Shown: in pieces, positions 1 through 8,297 of the stretch
How the letters are laid out: each line of letters starts with the position of its first letter
Numbering within the stretch: the stretch's first letter is position 1
Assembly (NCBI RefSeq): GCF_021726475.1
Contig: NZ_JAKJRU010000006.1
Coordinates: 303,912 to 367,911, forward strand
Direction: 5' to 3'
DNA: 64,000 nt
DNA from: Pseudomonas oligotrophica
Lineage (GTDB): Bacteria; Pseudomonadota; Gammaproteobacteria; Pseudomonadales; Pseudomonadaceae
Made by a program: the position numbers and the translations under genes
Notes under the pieces: generated by a model
The model's input: the letters and a program-made list of their open reading frames with translations, nothing else
What the model was told of the DNA's origin: nothing
The model's database searches: none

Positions 1-121
1 CCAGCTGGACTGGCAGCAGGTCCGGGCATTCGCCAAGCTGGGCCTCGACCCGAGCACGCTGCTGCACGACGACGAAGACCTTTCGGTCGCCATGGACGCC
101 GCCATGAGCATGCTGCAGTAG
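1..121 (+). CDS. C-terminal end of an unidentified protein (truncated by window edge)
   Basis: An open frame runs from the window edge to a TAG at 119-121 and gives about 39 residues, ending in AAMSMLQ. Codon usage is GC-rich in the third position like the neighbouring genes, so it looks like a real gene tail. The visible part is a mixed helical sequence with an acidic patch (HDDEDL) and no motif that I recognise. A hairpin follows at 133-162. No function can be assigned. Confidence 0.55.
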   Translation, partial: QLDWQQVRAFAKLGLDPSTLLHDDEDLSVAMDAAMSMLQ

Positions 122-132
122 GCCGTGCCATT

Positions 133-162
133 GCGGCCGAACGGTAACGACCGCTCGGCCGC
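133..162 (+). terminator. Hairpin downstream of the truncated gene (possible terminator)
   Basis: Arms GCGGCCGA (133-140) and TCGGCCGC (155-162) pair over 8 bp. An inner CGGT/ACCG pair with loop AACG makes one long hairpin. No T-tract follows, so this is a weak intrinsic terminator at best. It lies 11 bases after the stop of the preceding gene. Confidence 0.35.
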
Positions 163-275
163 ATCCCCTGAACGCACCCCGACCGATCCAGTCAGACCTG
201 AGGAAGGCTCCTTGCCTGAATCTCCGGCGCCCTGCCAAGCAGCCGGAGCCATCTGGTCAATGCAGGAGAACGTCG

Positions 276-791
276 ATGATTCCTACTTCGAGAACCTACC
301 GCCGCGCAGCCCTCGCCGTGCTGCTCGGTGTTGCCGCCAACCTGGCCCTCGCCGCACCGGGCGACGACTTCGTCGACCAGGCTTCGGCCAATGGCATGGC
401 CGAGATCGAAACCGCGCGCATGGCACTGGAAAAGAGCAAGGCCGACGACATCCGTGCGTTCGCCCAGCGCATGCTCGATGACCACAGCAAGTCCCGCCAG
501 GAACTGGCACAACTGGCCAAGGCGGAGAAGCTGCCGCTGTCGGACGACGTCACCCTGATGAACAAGGCCAAGGCGCTGATCCTGCAACTGCGCGACGGCG
601 ACGACTTCGACGAAGCCTACGCCAACAACCAGGTAGTCGCCCACGAGCAGACCATCGACCTCTACCGCGAGTATCTGGAAGACGGCAAGAATGCCGGGCT
701 CAAGCAGTTCGCCGACACCCAGCTGCCGACGCTCGAAGCGCACCTGCAGGAAGCCAAGCAACTGCAGGGCAAGTACGCCGACGAGGACTGA
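276..791 (+). CDS. DUF4142 family exported protein
   Basis: The protein has 171 residues. An N-terminal signal peptide (residues 1 to about 26, Arg-rich start, hydrophobic ALAVLLGVAANLALA, likely cut after LALA-A) is followed by an all-helical domain rich in Asp, Lys and Gln. The pattern FVDQASANGMAEIETARMAL near the mature N-terminus and the HSKSRQELAQLA and YREYLEDGK segments fit the DUF4142 ferritin-like family of periplasmic proteins of unknown function. The start is supported by AGGAGAACGTCG directly upstream of ATG 276. It stands alone, converging on ung. No enzymatic role is established for the family; some members have been linked to stress or acid tolerance, which I do not claim here. 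Confidence 0.85.
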   Translation: MIPTSRTYRRAALAVLLGVAANLALAAPGDDFVDQASANGMAEIETARMALEKSKADDIRAFAQRMLDDHSKSRQELAQLAKAEKLPLSDDVTLMNKAKALILQLRDGDDFDEAYANNQVVAHEQTIDLYREYLEDGKNAGLKQFADTQLPTLEAHLQEAKQLQGKYADED

Positions 792-828
792 GGCCGATCG
801 CGGCCTGCCGCCCTGACCTGCAGGTCGC

Positions 829-1524
829 CTAGGCCAGCGGCGGCAGCGCCCAGTCGATCGGCTGCATGCCGTGCTGGCGGAGGAACTGGTTGGCCCGGCT
901 GAAATGGCCGTTGCCGATGAAGCCCCGGTGGGCCGAGAGCGGCGAGGGGTGCACCGATTTGAGCAACAGGTGCCGGGTCGGGTCGATCAGCTTCACCTTG
1001 CTCTGCGCATGCGCGCCCCAGAGCAGGAACACCAGGTGCGGCCTGCGCTCGGCCACCACCTCGATCACCCGGTCGGTGAAGCGCTGCCAGCCTGCCTTGG
1101 CATGCGAGCCCGCCTGGCCCTGCTCGACCGTCAGCGAGGTATTGAGCAGCAGCACACCCTGCTCGGCCCAGCGCTGCAGGTAGCCGTGCTGCGGCATCGG
1201 CAGGTTCAGATCGCGCTTGAGTTCCTTGAAGATGTTCTGCAACGACGGCGGCGGCGCCACGCCCGGCTGCACCGAAAAGCACAGGCCGTGCGCCTGGCCC
1301 GGTCCGTGATAGGGGTCCTGGCCGAGGATCACCACCTTCACCTGGTCCAGCGGCGTGGAGTTCAGCGCGTTGAAGATCATCGGCCCCGGTGGGTAGATCA
1401 CCTTGCCGGCCGCCTTCTCCTGGCGCAGAAAGGCCGACAACTCCTGCATGTAGGGCTGCTCGAATTCCTCGCGCAGCGCTTGCTTCCAGCTGGGTTCGAG
1501 CTTGATGCGGTCGTCCTGCGTCAT
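829..1524 (-). CDS. ung: Uracil-DNA glycosylase, family 1
   Basis: The 231-residue protein matches the usual length of family 1 Ung. It removes uracil from DNA (from dUTP incorporation or cytosine deamination) to start base-excision repair. The water-activating motif [18 protein letters not shown] is at about residues 66-83, followed by the uracil pocket ([11 protein letters not shown]) and the DNA-intercalation loop [13 protein letters not shown] near residues 190-202, which holds the catalytic His. The start is the ATG at 1522-1524. It is transcribed away from the binding-protein gene at 1784, so 1525-1783 is a divergent promoter region. Confidence 0.97.
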   Translation of the reverse strand: MTQDDRIKLEPSWKQALREEFEQPYMQELSAFLRQEKAAGKVIYPPGPMIFNALNSTPLDQVKVVILGQDPYHGPGQAHGLCFSVQPGVAPPPSLQNIFKELKRDLNLPMPQHGYLQRWAEQGVLLLNTSLTVEQGQAGSHAKAGWQRFTDRVIEVVAERRPHLVFLLWGAHAQSKVKLIDPTRHLLLKSVHPSPLSAHRGFIGNGHFSRANQFLRQHGMQPIDWALPPLA

Positions 1525-1783
1525 GGAGTCACCTGGGGCGTGCGGGCCGCAGACCCTAAATAAAGCCGGCGAAGCCTGTCAATGCGAAGCGCCTGGTGCA
1601 ACCCGCGCCGGGCTTGCTGCGCAGCAACGAATTGCGGGCCAGGCGCAGGCAAAATGACGCCTCGGTCACATTCGCGAATGGGCGCGATCCGGGCTGGCTG
1701 GATAACAGATGACGCCCGAACGACCGCAGAGTAAAAAACCGTCTGCCAACAACCAATAACAATTAGCACCGCAAGGAACTGCA
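1525..1783. other. Divergent intergenic region between ung and the binding-protein gene
   Basis: These 259 bp separate two outward-facing genes and must contain both promoters. The part just before ATG 1784 is more AT-rich than the surroundings (AATAACAATTAGCACCGC) and carries a ribosome-binding site, CAAGGAACTGCA. I see no confident -35/-10 pair and no gene. Confidence 0.5.
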
Positions 1784-3028
1784 ATGAAACGGACTACCCT
1801 CCTCGCGCTGACGCTAGGATTCTGTGTCGCTGCCCAGGCCGCCGATCCGATCACCCTGGGCCTCAACTACCCGCGCACTGGCAGCTACAAGGAAGAAGGG
1901 CTCGCCCAGATGCGCGGCGCGCTGATGGCGGTCGACGAGATCAATGCCCGTGGTGGCGTGCTCGGCCGGCCGCTGCAGCTGATCAGCCGCAATACCGCCT
2001 CGCGCCCGGAGAAGGCCGTGGCCAACGTCGACAAGATGGCCGACGACGGTGCCGCCATGCTCTTCGGCGGCGTGTCCAGCGCGGTCGCCATCGCCGCCAG
2101 CAAGCGCGCCAAGGAGCGCGGCCTGCTCTATTTCGGCACGCTGACCTATTCCAACGACACCACCGGCAAGGACGGCCACCGCTACATGTTCCGCGAGTGC
2201 AACAACGCCTGGATGAGCGCCCGCGTGCTCGGCCAATACCTCAACGAACAGCTGCCGGGCAAGCGCTACTTCTATATCACCAGCGACTACACCTGGGGCC
2301 ACACCAGCGAGAGCTCGCTGCGCCAGGCCACCGGCACCCAGGACCAGGCCAGGCACCCGGGCGTCAAGACGCCCTTCCCCGGCGCGCGCCTGTCGCAGTA
2401 CCGCGCGGCGCTGGAAAAGGCCCGCGACAGCGGCGCCGAAGTCCTGGTGCTGGTGCTGTTCGGCGAGGACATGGTGCGCGCCATGCGGATTGCCGACCAA
2501 CTGGGCCTGAACAAGAACCTGCAGATCGCCGTGCCCAACCTGACCCAGAGCATGGTCGAGCTGGCCGGCCCGGACATCATGCGCGGCGTGCTCGGCACCG
2601 AGCCCTGGACCTGGCGCGTGCCGGAGATCGAAGGTTCGGCCGCCGGGCAGGCCTTCGTGAAGAACTTCGACGAACGCTACCAGACCCACCCCTCCAGCTC
2701 GGCCGCCTCGGCCTACAGCATCGTCTACCAGTGGGCCGACGCCGCCACCCGCGCGCGCAGCATCGCCAGCGAACCGGTGATCGCGGCACTGGAAGGCCAT
2801 CGCTACAGCCTGCTCAAGGGCGAGCAGCAGTGGCGCACCTTCGACCACCAGAACATCCAGACGGTGTACGCGGTGAAGGTCAAGCCGCGCGAGGAAGTGC
2901 TCAAGGACCACTTCAAGCAGGACTACTTCGAAATCGTCCATCGCCTGAGTGGCGAGCTGGCAGCGCCTACACTTGCCGAATGGCAGGAGGAACGCCGCGC
3001 CGGCAACCAGCCGAACAGGCTCCAGTGA
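1784..3028 (+). CDS. Periplasmic substrate-binding protein, urea/branched-chain amino acid type (orphan)
   Basis: The 414-residue protein has a signal peptide (MKRTTLLALTLGFCVAAQA, cleavage before ADPITLG) and then a type-I periplasmic binding fold (Peripla_BP_6 family). The hallmark first strand and helix are ITLGLNYPRTGSYKEEGLAQ, with GALMAVDEINARGGVLGRPL, LFGGVSSAVA and the hinge region YITSDYTWGHTSE downstream. Family members bind branched-chain amino acids, amides or urea for ABC uptake, or act as sensory partners. No permease or ATPase gene lies next to it, since the neighbours are ung (divergent) and an enoyl-CoA hydratase 118 bp downstream. The ligand and the partner are therefore unknown, and a transport role is inferred only from the family. 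Confidence 0.85.
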   Translation: MKRTTLLALTLGFCVAAQAADPITLGLNYPRTGSYKEEGLAQMRGALMAVDEINARGGVLGRPLQLISRNTASRPEKAVANVDKMADDGAAMLFGGVSSAVAIAASKRAKERGLLYFGTLTYSNDTTGKDGHRYMFRECNNAWMSARVLGQYLNEQLPGKRYFYITSDYTWGHTSESSLRQATGTQDQARHPGVKTPFPGARLSQYRAALEKARDSGAEVLVLVLFGEDMVRAMRIADQLGLNKNLQIAVPNLTQSMVELAGPDIMRGVLGTEPWTWRVPEIEGSAAGQAFVKNFDERYQTHPSSSAASAYSIVYQWADAATRARSIASEPVIAALEGHRYSLLKGEQQWRTFDHQNIQTVYAVKVKPREEVLKDHFKQDYFEIVHRLSGELAAPTLAEWQEERRAGNQPNRLQ

Positions 3029-3146
3029 CACGGGCCGGGGCGCGCAGCGCGGCTGCCGCCCCGGTCACAGCGGGCACCTCGTCCTCCTGCGTCTGTCAGA
3101 CCAACCGGCAAGGCCGCCGTCGGCCTGCGTTGTGGAGAGCCAGCAG

Positions 3147-3965
3147 ATGCGTACAGACCTCGAGCCCTATCAGTCCGGTTTTTTCGATGTCACCCACAAG
3201 CTGACCGTCGAGAAGCACGGCCATACCGCCCTGATCACCATCAACCATCCGCCGGCCAACACCTGGGACCGGGATTCGCTGATCGGCCTCAAGCAGGTGG
3301 TCGAGCACCTCGACCGCGACGATGATATCTATGCGCTGGTCATCACCGGCCAGGGCGAGCGCTTCTTCAGCGCCGGTGCCGACCTCAACCTGTTCGCCGA
3401 CGGCGACCATGCCCGGGCCCAGGAAATGGCGCGGCGCTTCGGCGAGGCCTTCGAGGCGCTGCGCGACTTCCGCGGCGTCTCCATCGCCGCGATCAACGGC
3501 TTCGCCCTCGGCGGCGGGCTGGAATGTGCCCTGGCCTGCGACCTGCGCATCGTCGAAGAGCACGCCGAGCTGGGCCTGCCGGAAGCCGCGGTCGGCCTGC
3601 TACCCTGCGCCGGCGGCACCCAGGCGCTGGCCTGGCTGGTCGGCGAAGGCTGGGCCAAGCGCATGATCCTCTGTGCCGAACGCATCCGCGCCGATACCGC
3701 GCTGCGCATCGGCCTGGTCGAGCAGACCTGCGCCAGCGGCGAATCCCGCGGCCACGCGCTGCTACTGGCGGCCCGCGCCGCGCAGCAAAGCCCGGTGGCG
3801 ATACGGGCGATCAAGCCGCTGATCGACGGCGCCCGCAGACGCCTGCCGGACACCTTCCGGGCGGCCGAGCGGGAAGCCTTCCTGCAGCTGTTCGATGCCG
3901 AGGACACCCGCGAGGGCATCCACGCCTTCCTGGAGAAACGCCAGCCACGCTGGCGCAATCGCTAG
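3147..3965 (+). CDS. Enoyl-CoA hydratase/isomerase family protein, DspI (PA0745)-like
   Basis: The 272-residue crotonase-fold protein has the CoA/oxyanion-hole segments FFSAGADLNLF (about residues 73-83) and AAINGFALGGGLECALACD (about 115-133). It also has the helix LGLPEAAVGLLPCAGG, which carries one Glu of the hydratase catalytic pair; the Glu in GGGLECAL is in the other expected position. Hydration of a 2-enoyl-CoA is the family reaction. From memory it resembles P. aeruginosa PA0745 (DspI), implicated in making the dispersal signal cis-2-decenoic acid, and PA0745 also lies close to ung (PA0750). ATG 3147 is chosen because it has a GGAGAG ribosome-binding site and gives the family length; the frame is open 66 codons further upstream without a homologous sequence. 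Confidence 0.85.
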   Translation: MRTDLEPYQSGFFDVTHKLTVEKHGHTALITINHPPANTWDRDSLIGLKQVVEHLDRDDDIYALVITGQGERFFSAGADLNLFADGDHARAQEMARRFGEAFEALRDFRGVSIAAINGFALGGGLECALACDLRIVEEHAELGLPEAAVGLLPCAGGTQALAWLVGEGWAKRMILCAERIRADTALRIGLVEQTCASGESRGHALLLAARAAQQSPVAIRAIKPLIDGARRRLPDTFRAAEREAFLQLFDAEDTREGIHAFLEKRQPRWRNR

Positions 3966-3989
3966 CCCCATGCGTCGCCGCGCCGCGGC

Positions 3990-4412
3990 TCAGCGCCAGT
4001 GGCGCGGGTAATGACCACCGCCCTCGTAGCGCCGCTGCAGCGTGCGGTAGTCCCGCACCGGCGGGCGCTGCTGCCAGTGACGCTCGTGCGGCCGCTCGGG
4101 CCGCCACTGCCCGGGCGGCGCCGGGCGGTGCGGCGGGAAGCGCTCGGCATGCCGCCAGTAGCGCTCGTCGCGCCCCGGCATGTGCCGCTCGTAGTAGCGC
4201 GGCGGCAGCCGGCCGTCATAGCGCGGCGGCAGGCCGGGGCGGTAGTCGCGTGGCGGTGGGTAGGGGCTGCGCGGATCGTAGCGATAGTCCCGCGCACCGT
4301 AGGCGAACGGCGCCTGCGGATCGTAGACGAACACGCCGCCGCGCCATTGCGCCTGCGCCATCCCGGCGCCCAGCGCGAGAGACAGCGCCGCCACCAGCAG
4401 GATCGTTTTCAT
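3990..4412 (-). CDS. Exported proline/arginine/tyrosine-rich protein of unknown function
   Basis: The 140-residue protein starts with a clear signal peptide (MKTILLVAALSLALGAGMAQA). The mature part is low in complexity, with many Pro, Arg, Tyr and His and repeated motifs such as RDYRYDPRSPYPPP, PPRYDGRLPPRYYER and RHAERFPPHRP. It is very basic and probably disordered, suggesting binding to an anionic surface (cell wall, LPS or nucleic acid); this is inference. The start at 4412 has GGAGGTGTCCG in front of the ATG; an in-frame ATG at 4451 adds 13 residues that would spoil the signal peptide. It converges on the enoyl-CoA hydratase gene and is divergent from rsxA. Confidence 0.75.
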   Translation of the reverse strand: MKTILLVAALSLALGAGMAQAQWRGGVFVYDPQAPFAYGARDYRYDPRSPYPPPRDYRPGLPPRYDGRLPPRYYERHMPGRDERYWRHAERFPPHRPAPPGQWRPERPHERHWQQRPPVRDYRTLQRRYEGGGHYPRHWR

Positions 4413-4531
4413 CGGACACCTCCGTGCCGCCGAGGCTGAGGACCGCTTCATATGACCACAGTGCCGCCGGCGGCGAGCGCAGATCGGACGACCGGCCGCA
4501 TGCCGGCTTCGCTGCGGCAGCCGGCCGCGGC

Positions 4532-4560
4532 TTGTACCGCCGGCGGCGCTTCCCGATAAT
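4532..4560 (+). promoter_or_regulatory. Sigma70-type promoter of the rsx operon
   Basis: TTGTAC (4532-4537) and GATAAT (4555-4560) are separated by 17 bp, matching the sigma70 consensus at 4 of 6 and 5 of 6 positions. Transcription would start near 4567, leaving a leader of about 40 bases before rsxA. Confidence 0.65.
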
Positions 4561-4607
4561 AGCCGCCCTTTACCCCATGGCTCCTGCCGATCGCGACGGA
4601 AACCTCG

Positions 4608-5192
4608 ATGACCGAACTCGCCCTGATCATGGTTAGCGCCATTCTGGTCAACAACTTCGTGCTGGTGCAGTTCCTCGGACTGTGCCCCTTCATGGGCGTG
4701 TCGAAGAAGATCGAGACCGCCATCGGCCTGTCGCTGGCCACCACCTTCGTGCTCACCCTGGCGGCGATGTGCAGCTACCTGGTGCAGCGCTACGTGCTGG
4801 CGCCGCTGGAACTCGAATTCCTGCGCACCATCAGCTTCATCCTGGTCATCGCCGTGGTGGTGCAGTTCACCGAGATGGTGGTCAACAAGACCAGCCCCCT
4901 GCTCTACCGCGTACTCGGCATCTTCCTGCCGCTGATCACCACCAACTGCATCGTCCTCGGCGTGGCCCTGCTCAACGCCAACAAGAGCGAATTCACCTTC
5001 ATCACCGCCACTGCCAACGGCTTCGCCGCCGGCCTCGGCTTTTCGCTGGTGCTGGTGCTGTTCGCCGCGATGCGCGAGCGGATCGCCATCGCCGACGTGC
5101 CGAAGTCCTTCCAGGGCCCGGCCATCGGCATGATCACCGCCGGGCTCATGTCCCTGGCGTTCATGGGCTTCACCGGGCTGATCAAGCTATGA
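4608..5192 (+). CDS. rsxA: Electron transport complex subunit RsxA/RnfA
   Basis: A 194-residue integral membrane protein with about six transmembrane helices, the length of RsxA/RnfA in E. coli and pseudomonads. Typical segments are [20 protein letters not shown] near the N-terminus and [20 protein letters not shown] in the middle. The conserved cysteines in the LCPF and TTNC regions correspond to those reported to hold an intramembrane iron-sulfur cluster with RnfE. Rnf/Rsx couples ferredoxin-NAD electron transfer to ion movement, and in E. coli Rsx keeps SoxR reduced. First gene of a six-gene operon. Its stop overlaps the rsxB start (ATGA). Confidence 0.97.
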   Translation: MTELALIMVSAILVNNFVLVQFLGLCPFMGVSKKIETAIGLSLATTFVLTLAAMCSYLVQRYVLAPLELEFLRTISFILVIAVVVQFTEMVVNKTSPLLYRVLGIFLPLITTNCIVLGVALLNANKSEFTFITATANGFAAGLGFSLVLVLFAAMRERIAIADVPKSFQGPAIGMITAGLMSLAFMGFTGLIKL

Positions 5193-5764
5193 GCCTGGTC
5201 CTGGTCGCGGTACTCGCCCTCCTGCTGCTGTGCCTGGCCTGCGGCGCCATCCTCGGCTTTGCCGCGGTGCGCTTCCGGGTCGAGGGCGACCCCATCGCCG
5301 AACAGGTCAACGCCCTGCTGCCGCAGACCCAGTGCGGCCAGTGCGGCTACCCGGGCTGCAAGCCCTACGCCGAGGCGATCGCCGCCGGCGACAAGATCAA
5401 CAAATGCCCACCCGGCGGCGAGGCCACCATCCAGGCGCTGGCCGACCTGCTGGATGTCGAGCCCGAACCGCTGGATGCCGAGGGCGGCGAGAAGCCGCAG
5501 ATGGTCGCCTTCATCCGTGAAGCCGAATGCATCGGTTGTACCAAGTGCATCCAGGCCTGCCCGGTGGATGCCATCGTCGGCGCCGCGCGGCAGATGCACA
5601 CGGTGATCGTCTCCGAGTGCACCGGCTGCGACCTCTGCGTCGAGCCCTGCCCGGTGGACTGCATCGACATGCTCGAAGTCGGCCGTGACCTGCAGAGCTG
5701 GAAATGGGACCTGCCGACGCCACCGGTTCGGCTCATCGCCACGGATCGGGAGCAAGCCGCATGA
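5189..5764 (+). CDS. rsxB: Electron transport complex subunit RsxB/RnfB, ferredoxin-like iron-sulfur protein
   Basis: The 191-residue protein begins with one membrane anchor (residues 3-27). Next come a four-cysteine motif (CGQCGYPGC at 49-57 plus C73 in NKCPPGG) and two classic 4Fe-4S ferredoxin motifs, [16 protein letters not shown] and [16 protein letters not shown]. It carries electrons from the cytoplasmic donor into the Rnf/Rsx membrane complex. ATG 5189 overlaps the rsxA stop and gives the family length; the open frame extends upstream but only as rsxA shadow. Its own stop overlaps the rsxC start. Confidence 0.97.
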   Translation: MSLVLVAVLALLLLCLACGAILGFAAVRFRVEGDPIAEQVNALLPQTQCGQCGYPGCKPYAEAIAAGDKINKCPPGGEATIQALADLLDVEPEPLDAEGGEKPQMVAFIREAECIGCTKCIQACPVDAIVGAARQMHTVIVSECTGCDLCVEPCPVDCIDMLEVGRDLQSWKWDLPTPPVRLIATDREQAA

Positions 5765-8208
5765 GCGCGTTGAAAGTCTGGGACATCCACGGCGGCATCC
5801 ATCCGCCGGAGCGCAAGGAGCTGTCCAACCGCGGCCCGGTCCAGCAGCCGCCGCTGCCGGCCCGGCTGGTCGTCCCGCTGGCCCAGCATCTCGGCGCGCC
5901 GGCCGAGCCTTGCGTGAGCGTCGGCCAACGCGTGCTCAAGGGCCAGAAGATCGCCGAGGCGAGCAGTTTCGTCAGCGCGCCGGTGCATGCCCCGACCTCG
6001 GGCGTGGTCGGCTTCATCGGCCCGCAGCCCTACCCGCATCCATCCGGGTTGCCGAACACCGCCATCGTCATCGACAGCGATGGCCTGGATGAATGGACCA
6101 CGCTGCAGCCAACCGCGGACTACCGCGTGCTGGAACCGACCGCCCTGCTCGAACTCATCCGCGAGGCTGGCATCAGCGGGCTCGGCGGCGCCGGCTTTCC
6201 CACCGCGGTGAAGCTCGCCGCGCGGCCGACGCAGCAGATCCGCACGCTGATCATCAACGGCACCGAGTGCGAGCCCTACATCACCGCCGACGACCTGCTG
6301 ATGCGCGAGCGGGCCGCCGCGCTGGTCGCCGGCATCGACATCCTGGCGCACCTGATCGCGCCGAGCGAAGTGCTGATCGGCATCGAGGACAACAAGCCCG
6401 AGGCCATCGCCGCGGTGCGCCAGGCGCTCGGCGAGCGTCCCTACGTGCTCAAGGTGTTCCCCACCAAGTACCCGTCCGGCGGCGAGAAGCAACTGATCCA
6501 GATCCTCACCGGCGAGGAAGTACCCAGCGGCGGGCTGCCGGCGGACATCGGCATGCTCTGCCAGAACGTCGGCACCTGTGTCGCGGTGCATGACGCGGTG
6601 CTGCTCGGCCGCCCGCTGATCTCGCGGATCACCACCCTCACCGGCGAAGCCCTGGCCCGGCCGATGAACGTCGAGGCACTGATCGGCACGCCGGTGGCCG
6701 AGCTGCTGGCCTTCGCCGGCTTGCAGCCGGAACGCCTGGACCGCCTGATCATGGGCGGCCCGATGATGGGCTTCAGCCTGCCGTCGCTCGAGGTGCCGCT
6801 GGTCAAGACCGCCAACTGCCTGCTCGCCGTCACCGCCGCAGAGCTGCCGCCGCCACCGCCGGCGCTGCCCTGCATCCGCTGCGGCGAGTGTGCCGAAGCC
6901 TGCCCGGCCGCGCTGCTGCCGCAGCAGCTGCACTTCTTCGCCCTGGGCCAGGAGCACGACCAGCTGCGCGCCCACAACCTGTTCGACTGCATCGAATGCG
7001 GTGCCTGTGCCTACGTCTGCCCGTCGAGCATCCCGCTGGTGCAGTACTACCGGGCCGCCAAGGCCGAGATCCGCGAGCTGGAGCAGAAGCAGCAGAAGGC
7101 CGAACACTCCCGCCAGCGCTTCGAGACCCGCCAGGAGCGCCTGCGCAAGGCCGAGGAACAGAAGGAAGCCGAGCGCAAGGCACGCGCCGAGAAGGCCGCC
7201 CGCGCCAAGGCGGCCCAGGGCGAGACGAGCACGAGCCCCGGCGACACCGCCGCACCGCAGGCAGCGGGGGCCGGCGCGCTGTCCGACGAGCAGAAGCGCC
7301 TGAAGATCGAGGCGAGCATGGCCCAGGTCGCCCTGAAGAAGGCCGAGAAGCAGCTCGCCAACCATGCCACCGCCGAACTCGAAGCCCAGGTCGCCCAGTT
7401 GCGCGAAGCCGCCGAAGCGGCCCAGCGCGCCCTGGAGGCGGCCACGCCCGCGGCGCCGACTGTCGCGCCGGCCAGCACGCCGGATGCCGAAAAGAAGGCC
7501 AAGATCGAAGCGGCGATGCTCAAGGCACAGCTGCGCAAGCTGGAGAAAATCGAAGCCCCGGACGCCGAGCAGCAGGCCGAGCTGGCGCGCCTGCGCGAGC
7601 AGCTCGCCGCAGCCGAGCGCGACCTGGCCAGCGCGCCGCTGCCGGCGGCCAAGCCTGCCGCCGCTGACGAGGCGCTGAAGAAGGCCAAGATCGAGGCCGC
7701 CATGCTCAAGGCGCAGCTGCGCAAGCTGGAAAAAATCGAAGCCCCGGACGCCGAGCAGCAGGCCGAGCTGGCGCGCCTGCGCGAGCAGCTCGCCGCAGCC
7801 GAGCGCGACCTGGCCAGCGCGCCGCCGCCAGCGGCCAAGCCTGCCGCCGCTGACGAGGCGCTGAAGAAGGCCAAGATCGAACTGGCCATGAAGCGCGCCG
7901 AACTGAAGAAAGCGGAAAAGGCCGGGGCCGACGCCGCCGAGCTGGCGCGCCTGGGCGAGGCCCTGGCGGCCGCCGAACAGGCGCTGCATGCTGCCGAACA
8001 GGCCTCGGCCAAGCCGGCGCCGGAGCTGGTCCGTACCGACAAGCAGCCGGTCGACGAAGCCCTGCGCGCCCTGAAGACCGAGCTCGCCTTTGCCCGCGCC
8101 GACCTGCGCAAGCTCGAACGCGACGAGCAGGCCGATCCGAACGCCCTGCAGGCGGCACGCACGCGACTGGCCGAGGCCGAGCAGAGGCTGACCGAACAGG
8201 CCGGCTAG
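5761..8208 (+). CDS. rsxC: Electron transport complex subunit RsxC/RnfC with long repeat-bearing tail
   Basis: The 815-residue peripheral subunit has an N-terminal region [17 protein letters not shown], an NADH/FMN domain ([16 protein letters not shown] near residues 137-152, INGTECEPY shortly after) and two 4Fe-4S motifs ([12 protein letters not shown] and [12 protein letters not shown], about residues 371-420). RnfC is the NADH-side electron entry subunit. From about residue 440 the protein becomes a highly charged Ala/Glu/Lys/Gln coiled-coil-like tail of some 375 residues with two nearly identical 62-residue units (7495-7866) and further diverged ones. Long tails of this kind are known in gammaproteobacterial RsxC, but their length varies greatly. 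Overlaps rsxB by the ATGA; an 89-bp gap follows to rsxD. Confidence 0.96.
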   Translation: MSALKVWDIHGGIHPPERKELSNRGPVQQPPLPARLVVPLAQHLGAPAEPCVSVGQRVLKGQKIAEASSFVSAPVHAPTSGVVGFIGPQPYPHPSGLPNTAIVIDSDGLDEWTTLQPTADYRVLEPTALLELIREAGISGLGGAGFPTAVKLAARPTQQIRTLIINGTECEPYITADDLLMRERAAALVAGIDILAHLIAPSEVLIGIEDNKPEAIAAVRQALGERPYVLKVFPTKYPSGGEKQLIQILTGEEVPSGGLPADIGMLCQNVGTCVAVHDAVLLGRPLISRITTLTGEALARPMNVEALIGTPVAELLAFAGLQPERLDRLIMGGPMMGFSLPSLEVPLVKTANCLLAVTAAELPPPPPALPCIRCGECAEACPAALLPQQLHFFALGQEHDQLRAHNLFDCIECGACAYVCPSSIPLVQYYRAAKAEIRELEQKQQKAEHSRQRFETRQERLRKAEEQKEAERKARAEKAARAKAAQGETSTSPGDTAAPQAAGAGALSDEQKRLKIEASMAQVALKKAEKQLANHATAELEAQVAQLREAAEAAQRALEAATPAAPTVAPASTPDAEKKAKIEAAMLKAQLRKLEKIEAPDAEQQAELARLREQLAAAERDLASAPLPAAKPAAADEALKKAKIEAAMLKAQLRKLEKIEAPDAEQQAELARLREQLAAAERDLASAPPPAAKPAAADEALKKAKIELAMKRAELKKAEKAGADAAELARLGEALAAAEQALHAAEQASAKPAPELVRTDKQPVDEALRALKTELAFARADLRKLERDEQADPNALQAARTRLAEAEQRLTEQAG
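7495..7866 (+). repeat. Two tandem 186-bp repeats in the rsxC tail
   Basis: Units 7495-7680 and 7681-7866 are nearly identical and encode 62 residues each, beginning [20 protein letters not shown] and ending [11 protein letters not shown]. The spacing is exactly 186 bp. The same KAKIE start recurs at 7867 and then diverges ([20 protein letters not shown]), so a third degenerate unit is present. Differences are mostly synonymous, which points to recent duplication or gene conversion. Confidence 0.95.
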
Positions 8209-8297
8209 CGGACCTGTCGCCCCAGACCCAACGATCACCGCCGGTACCGCCGGCAATGTGCAGGCGCAGCCGGCACAGCGAACACAACGGAGCATTC

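Noticed and set aside
7495..7866. rsxC tandem repeats considered as a duplicated gene or insertion element
   Set aside because: The units are in frame and carry only coiled-coil sequence; no inverted repeats or transposase are present.
5365..8295. Long minus-strand frame of 976 codons across rsxB and rsxC
   Set aside because: It is a mirror of the rsxC reading in high-GC DNA; its product is low in complexity (Leu/Gly/Gln-rich) with no domain, while the plus-strand frame encodes clear RsxC motifs.
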